Assembly (NCBI GenBank): GCA_911728455.2
Contig: OU452219.1
Location: 20,305,397-20,369,396 of the forward strand
Direction: 5' to 3'
Source of the DNA: Marthasterias glacialis
Taxonomy: Eukaryota > Echinodermata > Asteroidea > Forcipulatida > Asteriidae
DNA: 64,000 bases
The position numbers were made by a program, and so were the translations under genes. Under the pieces are notes generated by a model. The model had not been told where the DNA came from. It was given only the letters and a program-made list of their open reading frames with translations, and made no database searches. This document shows positions 23,237 to 35,200 of the stretch, piece after piece; position 1 is the stretch's first letter, and every line of letters starts with the position of its first letter.

Positions 23237-26200
23237 CAATGTTCTGTAGTGCGGTTGTAACCTGTCCTTTGCAGGGAAAAAGGTCTATGACTCACGGTCA
23301 TGCTCTGATCACATGCACGGGTGCATGGATTGCGTATGAGTTTTCACACACAAAATTTATATCAGCAAGTACACGTATGAGTGGTGCCAGGCTGGCCCGT
23401 CTTATGCTGGGGGGGGAAAAAGGCCTTACCCTCAAGTGCAATGACATGCAAGGTCTGTGTAAAGTTCATGTATGGAGGAGCTTAATGTCAAAGAGGCACT
23501 TCAAAAAAAGAATGCAGCTTACAAACAAAAACGAAATCTCTGCACAAATAATCAGAGAGACCTGGTGTGGATTTCACAAAGCACTAGGACTTGTCTAATC
23601 TCGAGTTAGGACGAGTAACTAGTCCTAACTTATAGGACTAGTCCTATGTTAGGACTAGTTTTGTACAAAATACTTGTACCATGCACATTGTTTGTCCATG
23701 GTCTCTGAGATAATTCTGGTTCTGACCATAACTAATTTGTTTTAACTAGTACGAATCTTTGTTTTCGCTCAGTGTCTCAAACAAAGGTTAACAACTTCAC
23801 TGAACAAAAAGGAAAAGCTAATGTTCAAATCAATTTTTTACCGTCGATTTTGGCAAAAATTAAGACGATATGCATCTTAAAGCCAAAAAATGTTGCTTAT
23901 AAAAAACAAATTTCTGCTGAGCAAAAATCAGCAGGAAACAAGTCGCAAATGGTTTATGTGACTTAGTATATTGGCTGGCAACCTTCTTCTCCAGCGGAAA
24001 CAGATCTACAGGCATACTACTCTGGTGGGATTCGAACCCAGGCCCCCACATTCTAGTGCAGGGCTCAATTTCATAGAGCTGCTTCAAGCACAAAACTAAC
24101 TACTAAGCTAGAAACAATTTTGATTACCAGAATAAGGTTACCAGCCAAAATGCCATGCCATATGTGCCATTTGTGACTGGTTTCGTGCAAAATTTTGCTG
24201 AGCAGAAATTTGTTAAGCAGTACTTTTCTGCTGAAGCAGCTCTACAAAATTGGCCCATGATGTCTTAACCTCTAGACCACCTAGCGTGTTTTTTGTGCTT
24301 AGCTAATTTATGTGCTTCAGCAGCTCTATGAAATTGGACTCGGCTGGAAATTTTTGAAAAGGGAAAATGGCGGTTTCACTTCTAAGCTTACTTTTAAAAA
24401 ACTTGATGCCATGTCTGTCTATCTGAATAAAATATTTCTGAAGTACTTCCGGAAAATTGTGTCAAAACACAGACAAAACACAAACAATATTTGGTGGTTT
24501 CTCAAAAAAGAAATATGACCACCTCACTTTGACAAAATGTTCAATGGTTGGTTCCATGGTGTTGGAATTAAAAAATGAAAAACCTGTCCATGATCAGGCA
24601 CATTTTTGAGTTTAGCAACCACATGAAATTGGCACCTCCTGTAACTTCAGTAGCTGCATGCACACTGTACGAAGCATGCAACACTGAATAATAAATAAGT
24701 TGACATCTTATTTCAAATCTTACCTGAAGCAAATCGCTGAGATCTAGAAGCATATCTGAATAAATAATAGTCAAGGAAATGAGTTGGTTTTTTTTTCTTC
24801 ATTTGTTATACATTCATTAATTATTCATTTATTGGTCACATTGTAAAAACAACATCAAGACTCATCGTCCTGCAATGCAAATATACAGTTAAAAAAATGT
24901 TTCGAAATGACAGAAATACAAAAAGACAAATTTAAAGTGAAGTGGACTTTATCAACTATTGACCCCTTGCACGCACGTCACACGCGCCGACTGTGCCCAC
25001 GGTCACCATTTTGGTGGTCAATAGGTTTACATGTAAACGCTGCATCGCCTAAAATGCGCTCTTCACTGAATAGCTCAGTGACATTGCCCACCAAAATGGC
25101 GCAACCAAGATTATTGTGATGATGACGTCAGGTGAATTGGGTCAATACACAATACTGGTATTTATATGTTTGACATTGTGACTGCCTCAACTAATGGGCC
25201 AGCCCCCCCCCCCCTTCCCCCTTTACTCTTTTGGACCTTTTTTTCTAATATCACTGAAATACAATGAAAGAAAAAGTTCATAAGAAAGAGGTTTGTGCTT
25301 GTCCTCTACAATTCTGAGAAGACAAAAACCCTCCAAAAATGATAAATCATCACAATTCTGAAAAAAGGGAATTATTAAGAAATGTCACTCAACATGTCTC
25401 TTCACAGAGTGACTCAGTAGTTATTTGTCATGTTATGTGTCACTAACTTCACGGTACAATATATCTATACAAAAAAATAACACACACAAAGACAAATAAG
25501 ACACCTCATGATTAACTACATGTACATCAACTCATTTCATATCCACTCACAGCAGTTTCAGAAAATCATACCTGTCACTAAGAAACACTAAATATCCTTT
25601 CCCAGAAATGCCCACCCAACCCCCCCCCCCAAAAAAAAAATAAATAAATACAAAAAAATACAAAAAAATACAAAATACAAATTTCACCTACTTAAAATGT
25701 CTATGAGAGATGATCGATTTGATAATCTTCTGAGCCCATGTTTCAATGACTTGACTTTAATTACCATTGACTTGCACTCCATGCCTAATCCATCAAGATG
25801 CTCTTCATTACATCCAACCATCAAGACATTTTTTTCCCTTCTCAGAAACGACTTCAGGCAGGAGAGCTGTTGTGATAACTGATGGCAATAAAAAGATGCA
25901 TCTGTTTTATGGTTTAAGTTTTGTTTTTTGGGGTTTTTTTTCTTCATGTCGGTGCCTTTTTCAGGCACATGATTAATCAGTTAGGACATCAATAAATGAA
26001 TCACGTTGGATGAACTTGCCCCGATGAGAGGCCATGGTCAGCGGATTCGTGAACAATCACTGTTGATGATGAGAAAAGATGCTTTCAAGAAGTTGCTTTA
26101 GTGTTGCTCCGTCTAGACGCATCGTATGAGGGTGTCAACCCACTGGAAGAGAGGTTTTAACAAGAGGGTGTTTTGATCGACCGAGGACGCCCTCGCTTTG

Positions 26201-29200
26201 CTTTCGTGTACAAAACCAATGAGGACATTGCTAAAATACCAAGTCCAAACAATGGGATCAATCAATCCTTGATTTACCGCGTCGACAAACATGAGTGTGA
26301 CCGTGTGTGCCCGTACAGCTACACGTACAGCTCAATTTTCAAAAGAAGAAAGCAGGTTGGTGTAAGAAATTCTGTTAAGTATGTACATTTGATGTGTACA
26401 AGTAGATTAAGGTACTGCATCATCAGTCTCCCGATGATGACGCGAGCCCACTAGTTGAAAGGTTGAGAACACATCAACCGGCTCTTTTCAGAGAAGAGGT
26501 GGCTCTGAAAGAATTTAATAATTACATTCATCTGCAACGTTTTACCAAAGTCTCAAATTTTGCATGCAATAGCACTGTTAGAAAAATGGCTGCCATTGAT
26601 ATTATGCATATATGAATGTATGTTACCCTCTTTGAATCAAGACAAGGTACAGCCTTTGATTCTGTATGAATCATGACACACACAGTTGACAACATGGGTA
26701 AATTAATAGTGTAATAATTGCATCAGGGATAAAGGATTATTATTTTTGGTTAAAAAATCCGCGGGCATACTAGTCAAAGTTTGCATTGCATACACACATC
26801 GGTGTAAGGGTAAAAAACAAAAAGAAATAAATACTATTGATCATGGTGACAAAGCTGCTTTTATTGTGCTTGCTTGAGATGCATGAACACCACTGACTTT
26901 GGCAAAACTCATCTTAATGATACTCTCTCACTCTCTTTAAATAAATACAATTATATCATAAAAACACACTACAAAGGTCAGCTTATGCAAACGAAGTTGA
27001 TCTAACGGCAAGAGGCACTTACAAACAGGAAATGGAGTTTCAACTAGACTTTCATTGACATGGTTTTTTTTTCGTTAAAAAAAAAGCTGCAGATTCGAAG
27101 AAATAACATCTAAAAGAATTATGAAACCGTTACAAATGAATGATTATAGCTTTACTGACAATTTTTTGGCATTGCTCCTGGCACAAGTTACATGTAATTG
27201 TGGAGATAACCCTCAAGCTCAGCCTTGCATGTTATGTGGGAGTAAATAAGGGAAGGGGAAAGGTGGGTTTTTGTTCATCTGTTTTCCTGTTGAACAAAAT
27301 CCCTCCTGAGAGTACATTGTCATTGAGATGACAAACACATTAATGTCAAAATAAGCAGTTGCGGGTGATGTAAAGACGAATGTAATTGCTCACTGGTACA
27401 TTCTATCCGTCCATCATACTACAATGTAAATGGGAGTAGTCTTAAGTGGGAGTGTGTATTCCTCAAGTGTGGTGGCAATCGGAACAAACTAAAAAAGTGG
27501 AATTATTTGAGTCTGTGTTGGTGTAAAAGCGGCATTTTCAGAAACGAAACAGAGGGCCACTGAAGAATGTTTTGTGAAAATAGGAACAAATTTGTGGGCA
27601 CTCAAAGTTGGCTTAGTGGTTTCATGTTTTGCCTATCTCTTCTGTGGACCCCAGTTCTAATTGCCTGGGTCTTCCAAGCTGGGGTTTTTCCTCCCACATC
27701 TGAAACTGAGATTTCTTCATCATGTCCTCTTCACAGGTACATGTATGTATCTTCAGGCATATGGGTTACAGAGCCAGACACTTTTGAGGGTTCCTTTGTT
27801 TCAGTAGCTGAAAGACTTATCAACATGTATCATGCAGCTCTCCTACATACACAGTTGTTTTTTTGTATACTTAAGATTTGAAAACTTGGTGGAAATACAA
27901 TCTAGTAGGTTTTGTGGTGACACCATGTAATTATCTCTAATGAGTTGGGGTGGTACTGAAAAGAACTGATGGTTTAACAACTCCAGAGTTGTTAAACCAT
28001 CGCAAGATCAAGACTAATTGTTTTCTCATTTCTCAAAAAGTATTTCAAGCTTCAATGTTTCACGGAAAGTTTTCAACCATGACCATCTTTTGATACCGTG
28101 AGTTCGTGTAAGTTATGAGCAAATCCGTGGAGAACATTTTGAGTTTCAATCTCATCAATTTTCTGTTCACCCTTTAAATTGAATCCAAACAAGTCAAGGT
28201 TGTAATAAGCTGCTTGAATGAGTGGCAGAGTTTCATGAGTCTGCATATTACAGACTCTGAGGTTGGCTACTCATGCGTCACTCAGCGCATAACCTCAATC
28301 ACACCCTGGCCCGGCCCCGCGATGCATACATCCAAGGGTGGCTCAAATAAAATAAATAAACCAAGGGGTTGAGCTCATTCCCGGAGCAGGCACGTTCTCA
28401 CATTTATTATTGGGGGAAGAAAAACATCGTAAAATATCGGTACCAAGAAAAACAGTCCTCCTGGGAGAACTGCGACGGGGAAAAACATGCAAAGTTGCTT
28501 CACCGAGATGTGAGTGAACTTGTGCTCTTTTGTTAAGAGTTTTTGCTGCAGGCTGAGGGGGAGGGGGGGGGGCATATTAGGGTTTTTTTTTTTTGTTTTT
28601 TTTTCAGCAATGGAAGAGAGACCGGGATGTTTTTGTTATTGCCGGTGGCCTTGGTGGTTTAAATTGGTTGCTACAAGTACATGTATTATAGGACTTTTAA
28701 TGTGTAAATCAGCACTCCAGATGGTTTAGAGACAGGTAAAGGGGGAGTCTCGCAACGTTTACTCTTTCTGTTGAAGTAGGGAGAGGGGGCTAGGGACAAC
28801 AGCTAAACAAATAACAGTAAACTTAAAAACCCCGACATTGTACATCAAACTGATAATTTATCAAACTTGTGGTTTTTTAAACAAAGATTTCAATTCTATT
28901 TCCTGCAGTTTCAAGGACTGGAAAATGAATCAGAAGTTGGGACTGAGAATCCTACTTCTGGGATATATTTACAAGGATTTAAATTCAGACATACTAAAGG
29001 AGACCTTTCCTTATTTACGATCCGAGTGAATCGTAACAAACTTCCTTCTGAGCCTCATCTTAGGGGGTCAAGAACATTCCCAAGATACCAAAAGGATGCC
29101 TGCCTTTTATAGACCTTTATCATGCTGCCACCATCTTGGTCATGTTCCCTGTATCCAATAACAGTAATAGATGCTGATATTCATTGCACAAAAAGGAACC

Positions 29201-32200
29201 AGACTATTTGCCCGTCCAGCCTCAGTTTGGTTACATTGGTTTGAATGGGAGAAAATCAAGATGGCTGCGCCTAATAAAGGTCTATACACACCCCACTCCT
29301 GAGATTCTCTGCTATGTTTTCTCACAGGGTCTTCACAGGGTCTTCAGAGGGACATTGTAATTGGTAAAGTAACATGAAGATGTTCACCCAACTGGAATAA
29401 ATCTCCAGAGATCCTGATATTCTCTAGAATAATCTGAGCTGATTCGGTAGATTGACACCTTTTGCAGGTGCTGCTTGCTTGGTATGTTCCACACCCTTGA
29501 GAGAACACATTACCCCATCACTCAGGGAACTTCATTGGTTACCGATTAGAGAACGGATTCTTTTTAAACTTGCTCTTTTTGTTTATAAATGCTTGAACAA
29601 AACTACTCCTAGATTATCTTTCCACTTCACTGTCATATTACACTCCTCCACGTTTTCTTCGCTCCACACTTGACATCACTCACTTGAATGTTCCCCATGC
29701 AAACAAAGTTCTGGGTCAAAAAGCTGTCAGTGTATAGCTGGGCCAATGATTTGGAACAATCTTCCTCCTGTCATTATGGAATCTGTTAATTTATCTGTAT
29801 TTCGTAAAGTCCTTAGGACTCATCTTTATCCATGTTAATGTGCGCTATGATCTTGATGGATCAGTGGCTTATAAATTAAAATTGTTGTTGTTGTTGTTCC
29901 CTAGTTTAGTCGCTCCTCATGTCTTCTCCGATCATGATGGTAACAACATTCGGTATAATTCCAACCTTAAAATGTAATACAAAGACATAATGGCTCCAGT
30001 TAAACATGGTCTGGTATGAGAGCTGTCCCAGATACACGCATTACATTGATAATATTTGTATGCCTGGCTTCAAGATATGAGTGTGTGTTTTGGGGTACCA
30101 AAACTTCTGAAATCAAGAAAACTCTGGACAAATCTCATGCATGTTTTAGGCGTCTTTCATTTCTGCTAATTTGTAACCACGAGTATCACTGCTGTGAGGG
30201 ATACTGGTGTGTTTTCAGTTTCTACAGACGAGGCCCTATCGGATTAAACAGAAAATGTTCCTCGGCAGATTCCATAATTTAGAGACTTCAACGGTCGGTA
30301 TCTACAACATTCGTATCTACTCTTGTCATTTTGGCTGATACCCTGCTCTGTTATGCTCTATTTTTGTCGGGGGGGGGGGTTCAATTTTTTTCCTGCACTT
30401 GCTTAGCAAATATTTTTGTGCTTACCAGCTAATGTTATGAAAGAAGGCCCTGGAGGGGAAATAAGTACAGCCTGGGTAGTATTAAGGAGCAAGGAGGTGA
30501 TTAGAACAGTCACGCAAACATTAATCCCTCCTCGGGGGCATGAAATTAGGTGTATGGAGTGTCTGCCAGACAACTACACAGCCGCCAATTCATCACATCT
30601 GGGCCAAAAGGGAAAGGGGAAAAAAAAAGACATCATACCTGTACTTTGGTTTCTCCGATAATCACCCACACCACTTATAAGGAACAAGAGGGGGAGATTT
30701 TGAATTGGCTCCCCTCTCTGCTCCTTTGGGTGGTTTTAAGTGCACTTGATTGTTTGATGAGAACAATCGCTGTGGATTTCACCGCGAGAAATTCTACTGT
30801 TTGTAATCAAGCATTTTTGGATTTTACTTGTGCGGACCTGAGCCAGTGGTAGCTGTGCATTAATTGTCTGTGGTCTTTTTTTTTTTTTTTTGCTGGAGGC
30901 AAATTTAAACGATGTGCAAGCTCACTTGAATGGCAAAGCGACCCATTATGCAAATAACACCAATGGGTTTAAATAACTGATTGCAACCAAGGTAAATAAC
31001 AGCAGAGTGGACATCCAGAAGACTGGACTTCCGAAGTGCCTGGGCCCCCTCGGGCATTCAGGCTTTTCTTCTCCTTTTATTTAATTGACTGAAAGGAAAA
31101 TATTTTGCTAGCCACAGAACAGACCAGGCGAACTGGCTTCGTTCTGGTTGACTAAAATGTGATTGGGGATACCATTAAGTACGGGCCCAGTGGAAAGGCG
31201 ATTTACATGTACATGTATGTGAATGTGGTAATGGAGTCCTCCGATGAAGTGAATAAATACCCATATCCGATGGATGATCAATGGTGGTGACCACTTATTT
31301 TCAAATAGATAGTCCTCATGAAAGCGGAATTTCTCTTTCTTTCTATTTTTTAATACATGTCTCTAACCTCACATTAAAACGGTGTAAAATGCAATTGCAT
31401 TTTGATATCCTTCCAGTGTGAGCTTTGTCAACATCCTAACACATCCAATGACGTCAAATTTCAAACATACGGGTCTGTACATTTTTTTTACAGGCATTTT
31501 TTTAGTTCATTCCTTAATTTTGATGATATTCAATCCAAAAATAGGCATTGAATTTGACCTTTTGACTGGGCAAGGCAAAAATGTACAGACCCATTTGTTG
31601 TTGATATCCAATGACGTCATTGGATACTGAAAGAGTATCAAATAAAATGTCATTTTTCCTCCTTTTTTAAGGTGCGGTTGGAGATTTGTAATTTGTTTTC
31701 CCACTCTCATTAAGGACTCTATCTATTGGAAAATGACTGCGCCCACAAAGCTGAATTTGACCTTGGAGACCTTCTTTAACCTTAAGGGATGGGTAATAGT
31801 GGAGGGATGGCTTTGGATGTCATGACAGGGTCACTTTAAAGGGGATGTTCAGTTGGCTCACTTGAATTAATTGAGCTGTATGATCATCAAGTGTACTTGA
31901 AGTATGAGGTGCCTGTGAATTTGTGGGAGAAGAGAAGAGAGTGGCAACCTCAAAAGGGGACGAGTGTGATAAAGCCTCAAGCCTGAAAAAAACATAGAGT
32001 CTTATTGTTGAGGGTGAAATACCGCTACAGTGGCAAGTTGGTCAGCTCCAGAATCCCAGACACACTATTTGAAAATGCAGTTGGGGTAAGAACCCCAACC
32101 CAGAAAGGGGACCTACTGTACTTGCAGAGGTGAAGAACCTTACAAGCAGGTTACTGTGTCTCCTTGTTATTTGTTCAGGGTCTTTGAACTACAGACATAA

Positions 32201-35200
32201 TAACAACTGGCCTTGAGATCTCACTCACCATGACAGCCACACATCCTTCAAAAGGTTTGTTACTGTCTGATTTTTCGTAACTGTCCCCTTCCGAAGTTCA
32301 AGTCAAAGGCACAGCATGGCATTGTTCGCAACATTCTAGCTCTGCATACAGTTCTGTACAAGCTTGCTGTTATGTCTGGAGGCATACATCCATAACTGGA
32401 GCTTGTACGCAAGAACAAATCTCACTTAAATAGTGTCCATCACCCTGACAAGATTTTCCTTGAGATGTTGTTTTACCTTCCAAGGCATGATATTTGGCCC
32501 TTGGACAAAACAGTAGGACATTTTGATTGAGTACATGGGCTGACCTACATGTACATGTACATATAGTTATGGTGAATGTATAGGCTTTCCAGTCTATGTG
32601 TATGTACAATAACATGTACAAGTTTTGCTGTTTTATTTTTCTATGGGCAACAACAAATCGGAAATCAGATTCAAATAGGAAGTATATCATGCCTGTTTTT
32701 GTGTATTTCTTCTTATTATTATTTGTTCGGCCATTTCTCAAAGTACAAACATACAATATACAAAGTCTCATTGTACAGGACAAACATAAATAAAAGTGAA
32801 AAACTAAAAATAGGGAATACATAAAAAACAAGGATGACCCGTATCAAGTTGGCTATGATTAACAAAAAGAAGGTCAAGAAAGCAAACAAAAGTCCCAAAG
32901 GTTATTTTAATATTGCATTTTTTGGAAAATTTGCCGATAACAAAATGAAAAAAAAAATTGTTCCGAAAACCACTGAATGTAGATGTGTACTTGTACAACG
33001 CAACTCTTCTACACTAACTACAGTTTCATAAATGTGAACGACTAAGCAGTGAAAACAGAGGTATGGTGTGGGGCGAGGGTAAATCCATGGTAACTCTCTG
33101 TTTAGTCCACCATGAATGACTAGTAAATAAGGCAATAAAAGAGTAGTGACCGAGATCTTAAACCGGCCGAGTCATGGCCTTGTGATAAAGGACTGAGCCA
33201 AGGGCGAGGTCCTTTAACACACGGCCACGACCCTGCAAGGCTTTAAACGACCGCTTCAGACCGAGGCACTACTCCTGTATTCACATTCAGAAATGCCATT
33301 TTTGTTAAAAAGCTTAATAATGTTGGAAAATCTGTGAAACACTTCTGCTTTTTCGAAATTTATTTTTTCAATTCCTGTCACGCCCTCAGGCTCCATTTCG
33401 CGAAGCGTCAAACTGCACGCGGCGCTCAACGGTTGCGCATACTTGCGCATACTCGCGCGTACTAGTAGACGTTATATTGTATTGATTGCGCTACGCGTAA
33501 ATTAGCGTCAGCGTAAATATAATTGCTGACTGGTTATAAATAAACACTCTCGGCCATGTCTGGGGTATTGATGAGTTGACATTTAAAGCTTGTAAAGACT
33601 TTAACTTGTAAGTACTTTACCGTGACCATGTAATTGCTATAGTTAGATAAGTAATGCGAACCCAATATGTGGATGTGACAGCTTCTTCTTTACTAGAATA
33701 ACAACGATGCTATAAATATAGAATTTCTGCCTAAATCATTGTTCCTGACTCCTTTATGGCCTTTTCCCCAGGAGTTCAAGACATTAGAGGCATTTGGTAA
33801 AATGTCATGCATCCTAGAATGGCTGGAAGATTCTTTCTTATTTAGGTTCATTGACGCTTTAGACACCGTCAAAACAGCGGCAAGTACGTTTGAAGTAGTT
33901 TGCTTAGAAATACCACGGTGGAAATACATGTACCTACGTGTACATGTACAGTGAATGTAAATGATGTAAGTGTTTGGCCTCGGCCCATTCAGCACAAAAG
34001 GTCATGGTGTGTAATGAACAAGAAGGTCATATCATGAAGCAACAAATGTTCAATGTTTGATACAATGTAAACAAACATACTGCAAATACAACACCTTTAC
34101 TTGATACTGCAAACACAATACCTATATGTTTCATTTCTTAACCACTTCACACTGGACGACAAGAATATGAGCAACATTTTTCAAAACTGGCATTTTTTAA
34201 CGCCCAAAACAACCTCGGAGTGCCCTCTATTTTTTGCGGTCGGCTGACCGGCTGACGTGTATATATTCACCAAGACATTACATTGTGTAGCGTGCACAGG
34301 CATAAACCTACCGTGCAAAGAGGGACAGATGGTACTGGAATTTATGCTCAAAATCTCCCTTTGCTTGCTGAGGAAAAATTCCTGTGGTTATTATGAACAC
34401 CTTTGTTGTCTTTCCTTTGTCAAGTCAGGGTTTCATTGTGCCCACAATATTTTCAAAGGAAAATTATCTCTTCAGAAGCTCCCAGAAGTTCTAATAAATA
34501 ATGCCGCATGGGCGGGAGGGAAAAGTGTTTAGGAAGACCGACGTGAAGTGGTTACATATTCAACACTCAAATCTTGATAGACATTAGAAAAGTTTCTGTA
34601 CCTGTACATTCCTTGGGGGTAAAAGAAACCGATGAATCAGACTGTGGAGTCTTCGCTACAGTTCCTTCTGATACTAAATTTCAATCAAGCTGCTGGCAAC
34701 CGGGGTAATTTTCAAAGGATACGGGGAGTACCTTCAGTCCTACACACCAGGTACAGACAGGCAGCTACGATGTGGCTGGTCTTTCGCCCTCTTGTGAGCT
34801 TCTTGGAGACAGCCATCTTGAAGAAGTTATAGGCCGTGTCTAGACAGTGTTGGTTTAATTGCAACTGGGCACCCAGGCCATTGATTTTGCCCTTTCCTGC
34901 AAGACAAATTAATAACATACAATCAAAAAATATTCTACTAATCCCCTGCTGTAGCTCTAGGATTTTGATATGTAAATGTGCATAAAATTAAAGGGCAGAG
35001 ACAACTGACGTGGTTTTGAAATAACGTTAATAGTTCATGTACATTGTACACAGTGTACAGGCTAAAGAAAAATCCCTATTTCACGCAACTATTTGTTTTT
35101 ACTACTTTCTAGATCAGCCATGGCAAGTAATAATACTAATAAAAATATCAGAGTCTTATATCACACATATCTATATCATATATATCTATAGTCAGGTACT

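Larger units (their letters stand above)
21668..24723 (-). other. BRF1 intron 4
   Basis: 3.1 kb with no coding signal. It holds a roughly 600-bp inverted-repeat element (22421-23025), a roughly 24-bp poly-T run near 23211, a cluster of AGGACTAGTCCT palindromes (23584-23660), and a SINE split by a MITE (24004-24290). Confidence 0.8.
24756..34722 (-). other. BRF1 intron 3
   Basis: 10 kb, the longest intron. No coding signal belonging to BRF1. Contents: poly-C/A stretches near 25206 and 25622, a 34-bp perfect-arm palindrome (27968-28001), a dispersed repeat (28000-28180), a MITE (29108-29285), a LINE 3' fragment (29455-29905), an inverted-repeat element (31305-31727), a palindromic foldback (33149-33283) and a TTAA MITE (34138-34553). 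Confidence 0.8.

Noticed and set aside
30016-30852. Three open frames of 80-100 codons (30016-30852).
   Set aside because: No motifs, no splice context consistent with BRF1, low-complexity composition.
34717-34780. An earlier GT donor (GAAG|GTACTC) for BRF1 exon 3.
   Set aside because: Using it would remove Thr-Pro from the invariant TEGTPHMLL and break the phase with exon 4; the GTATCC donor restores both.
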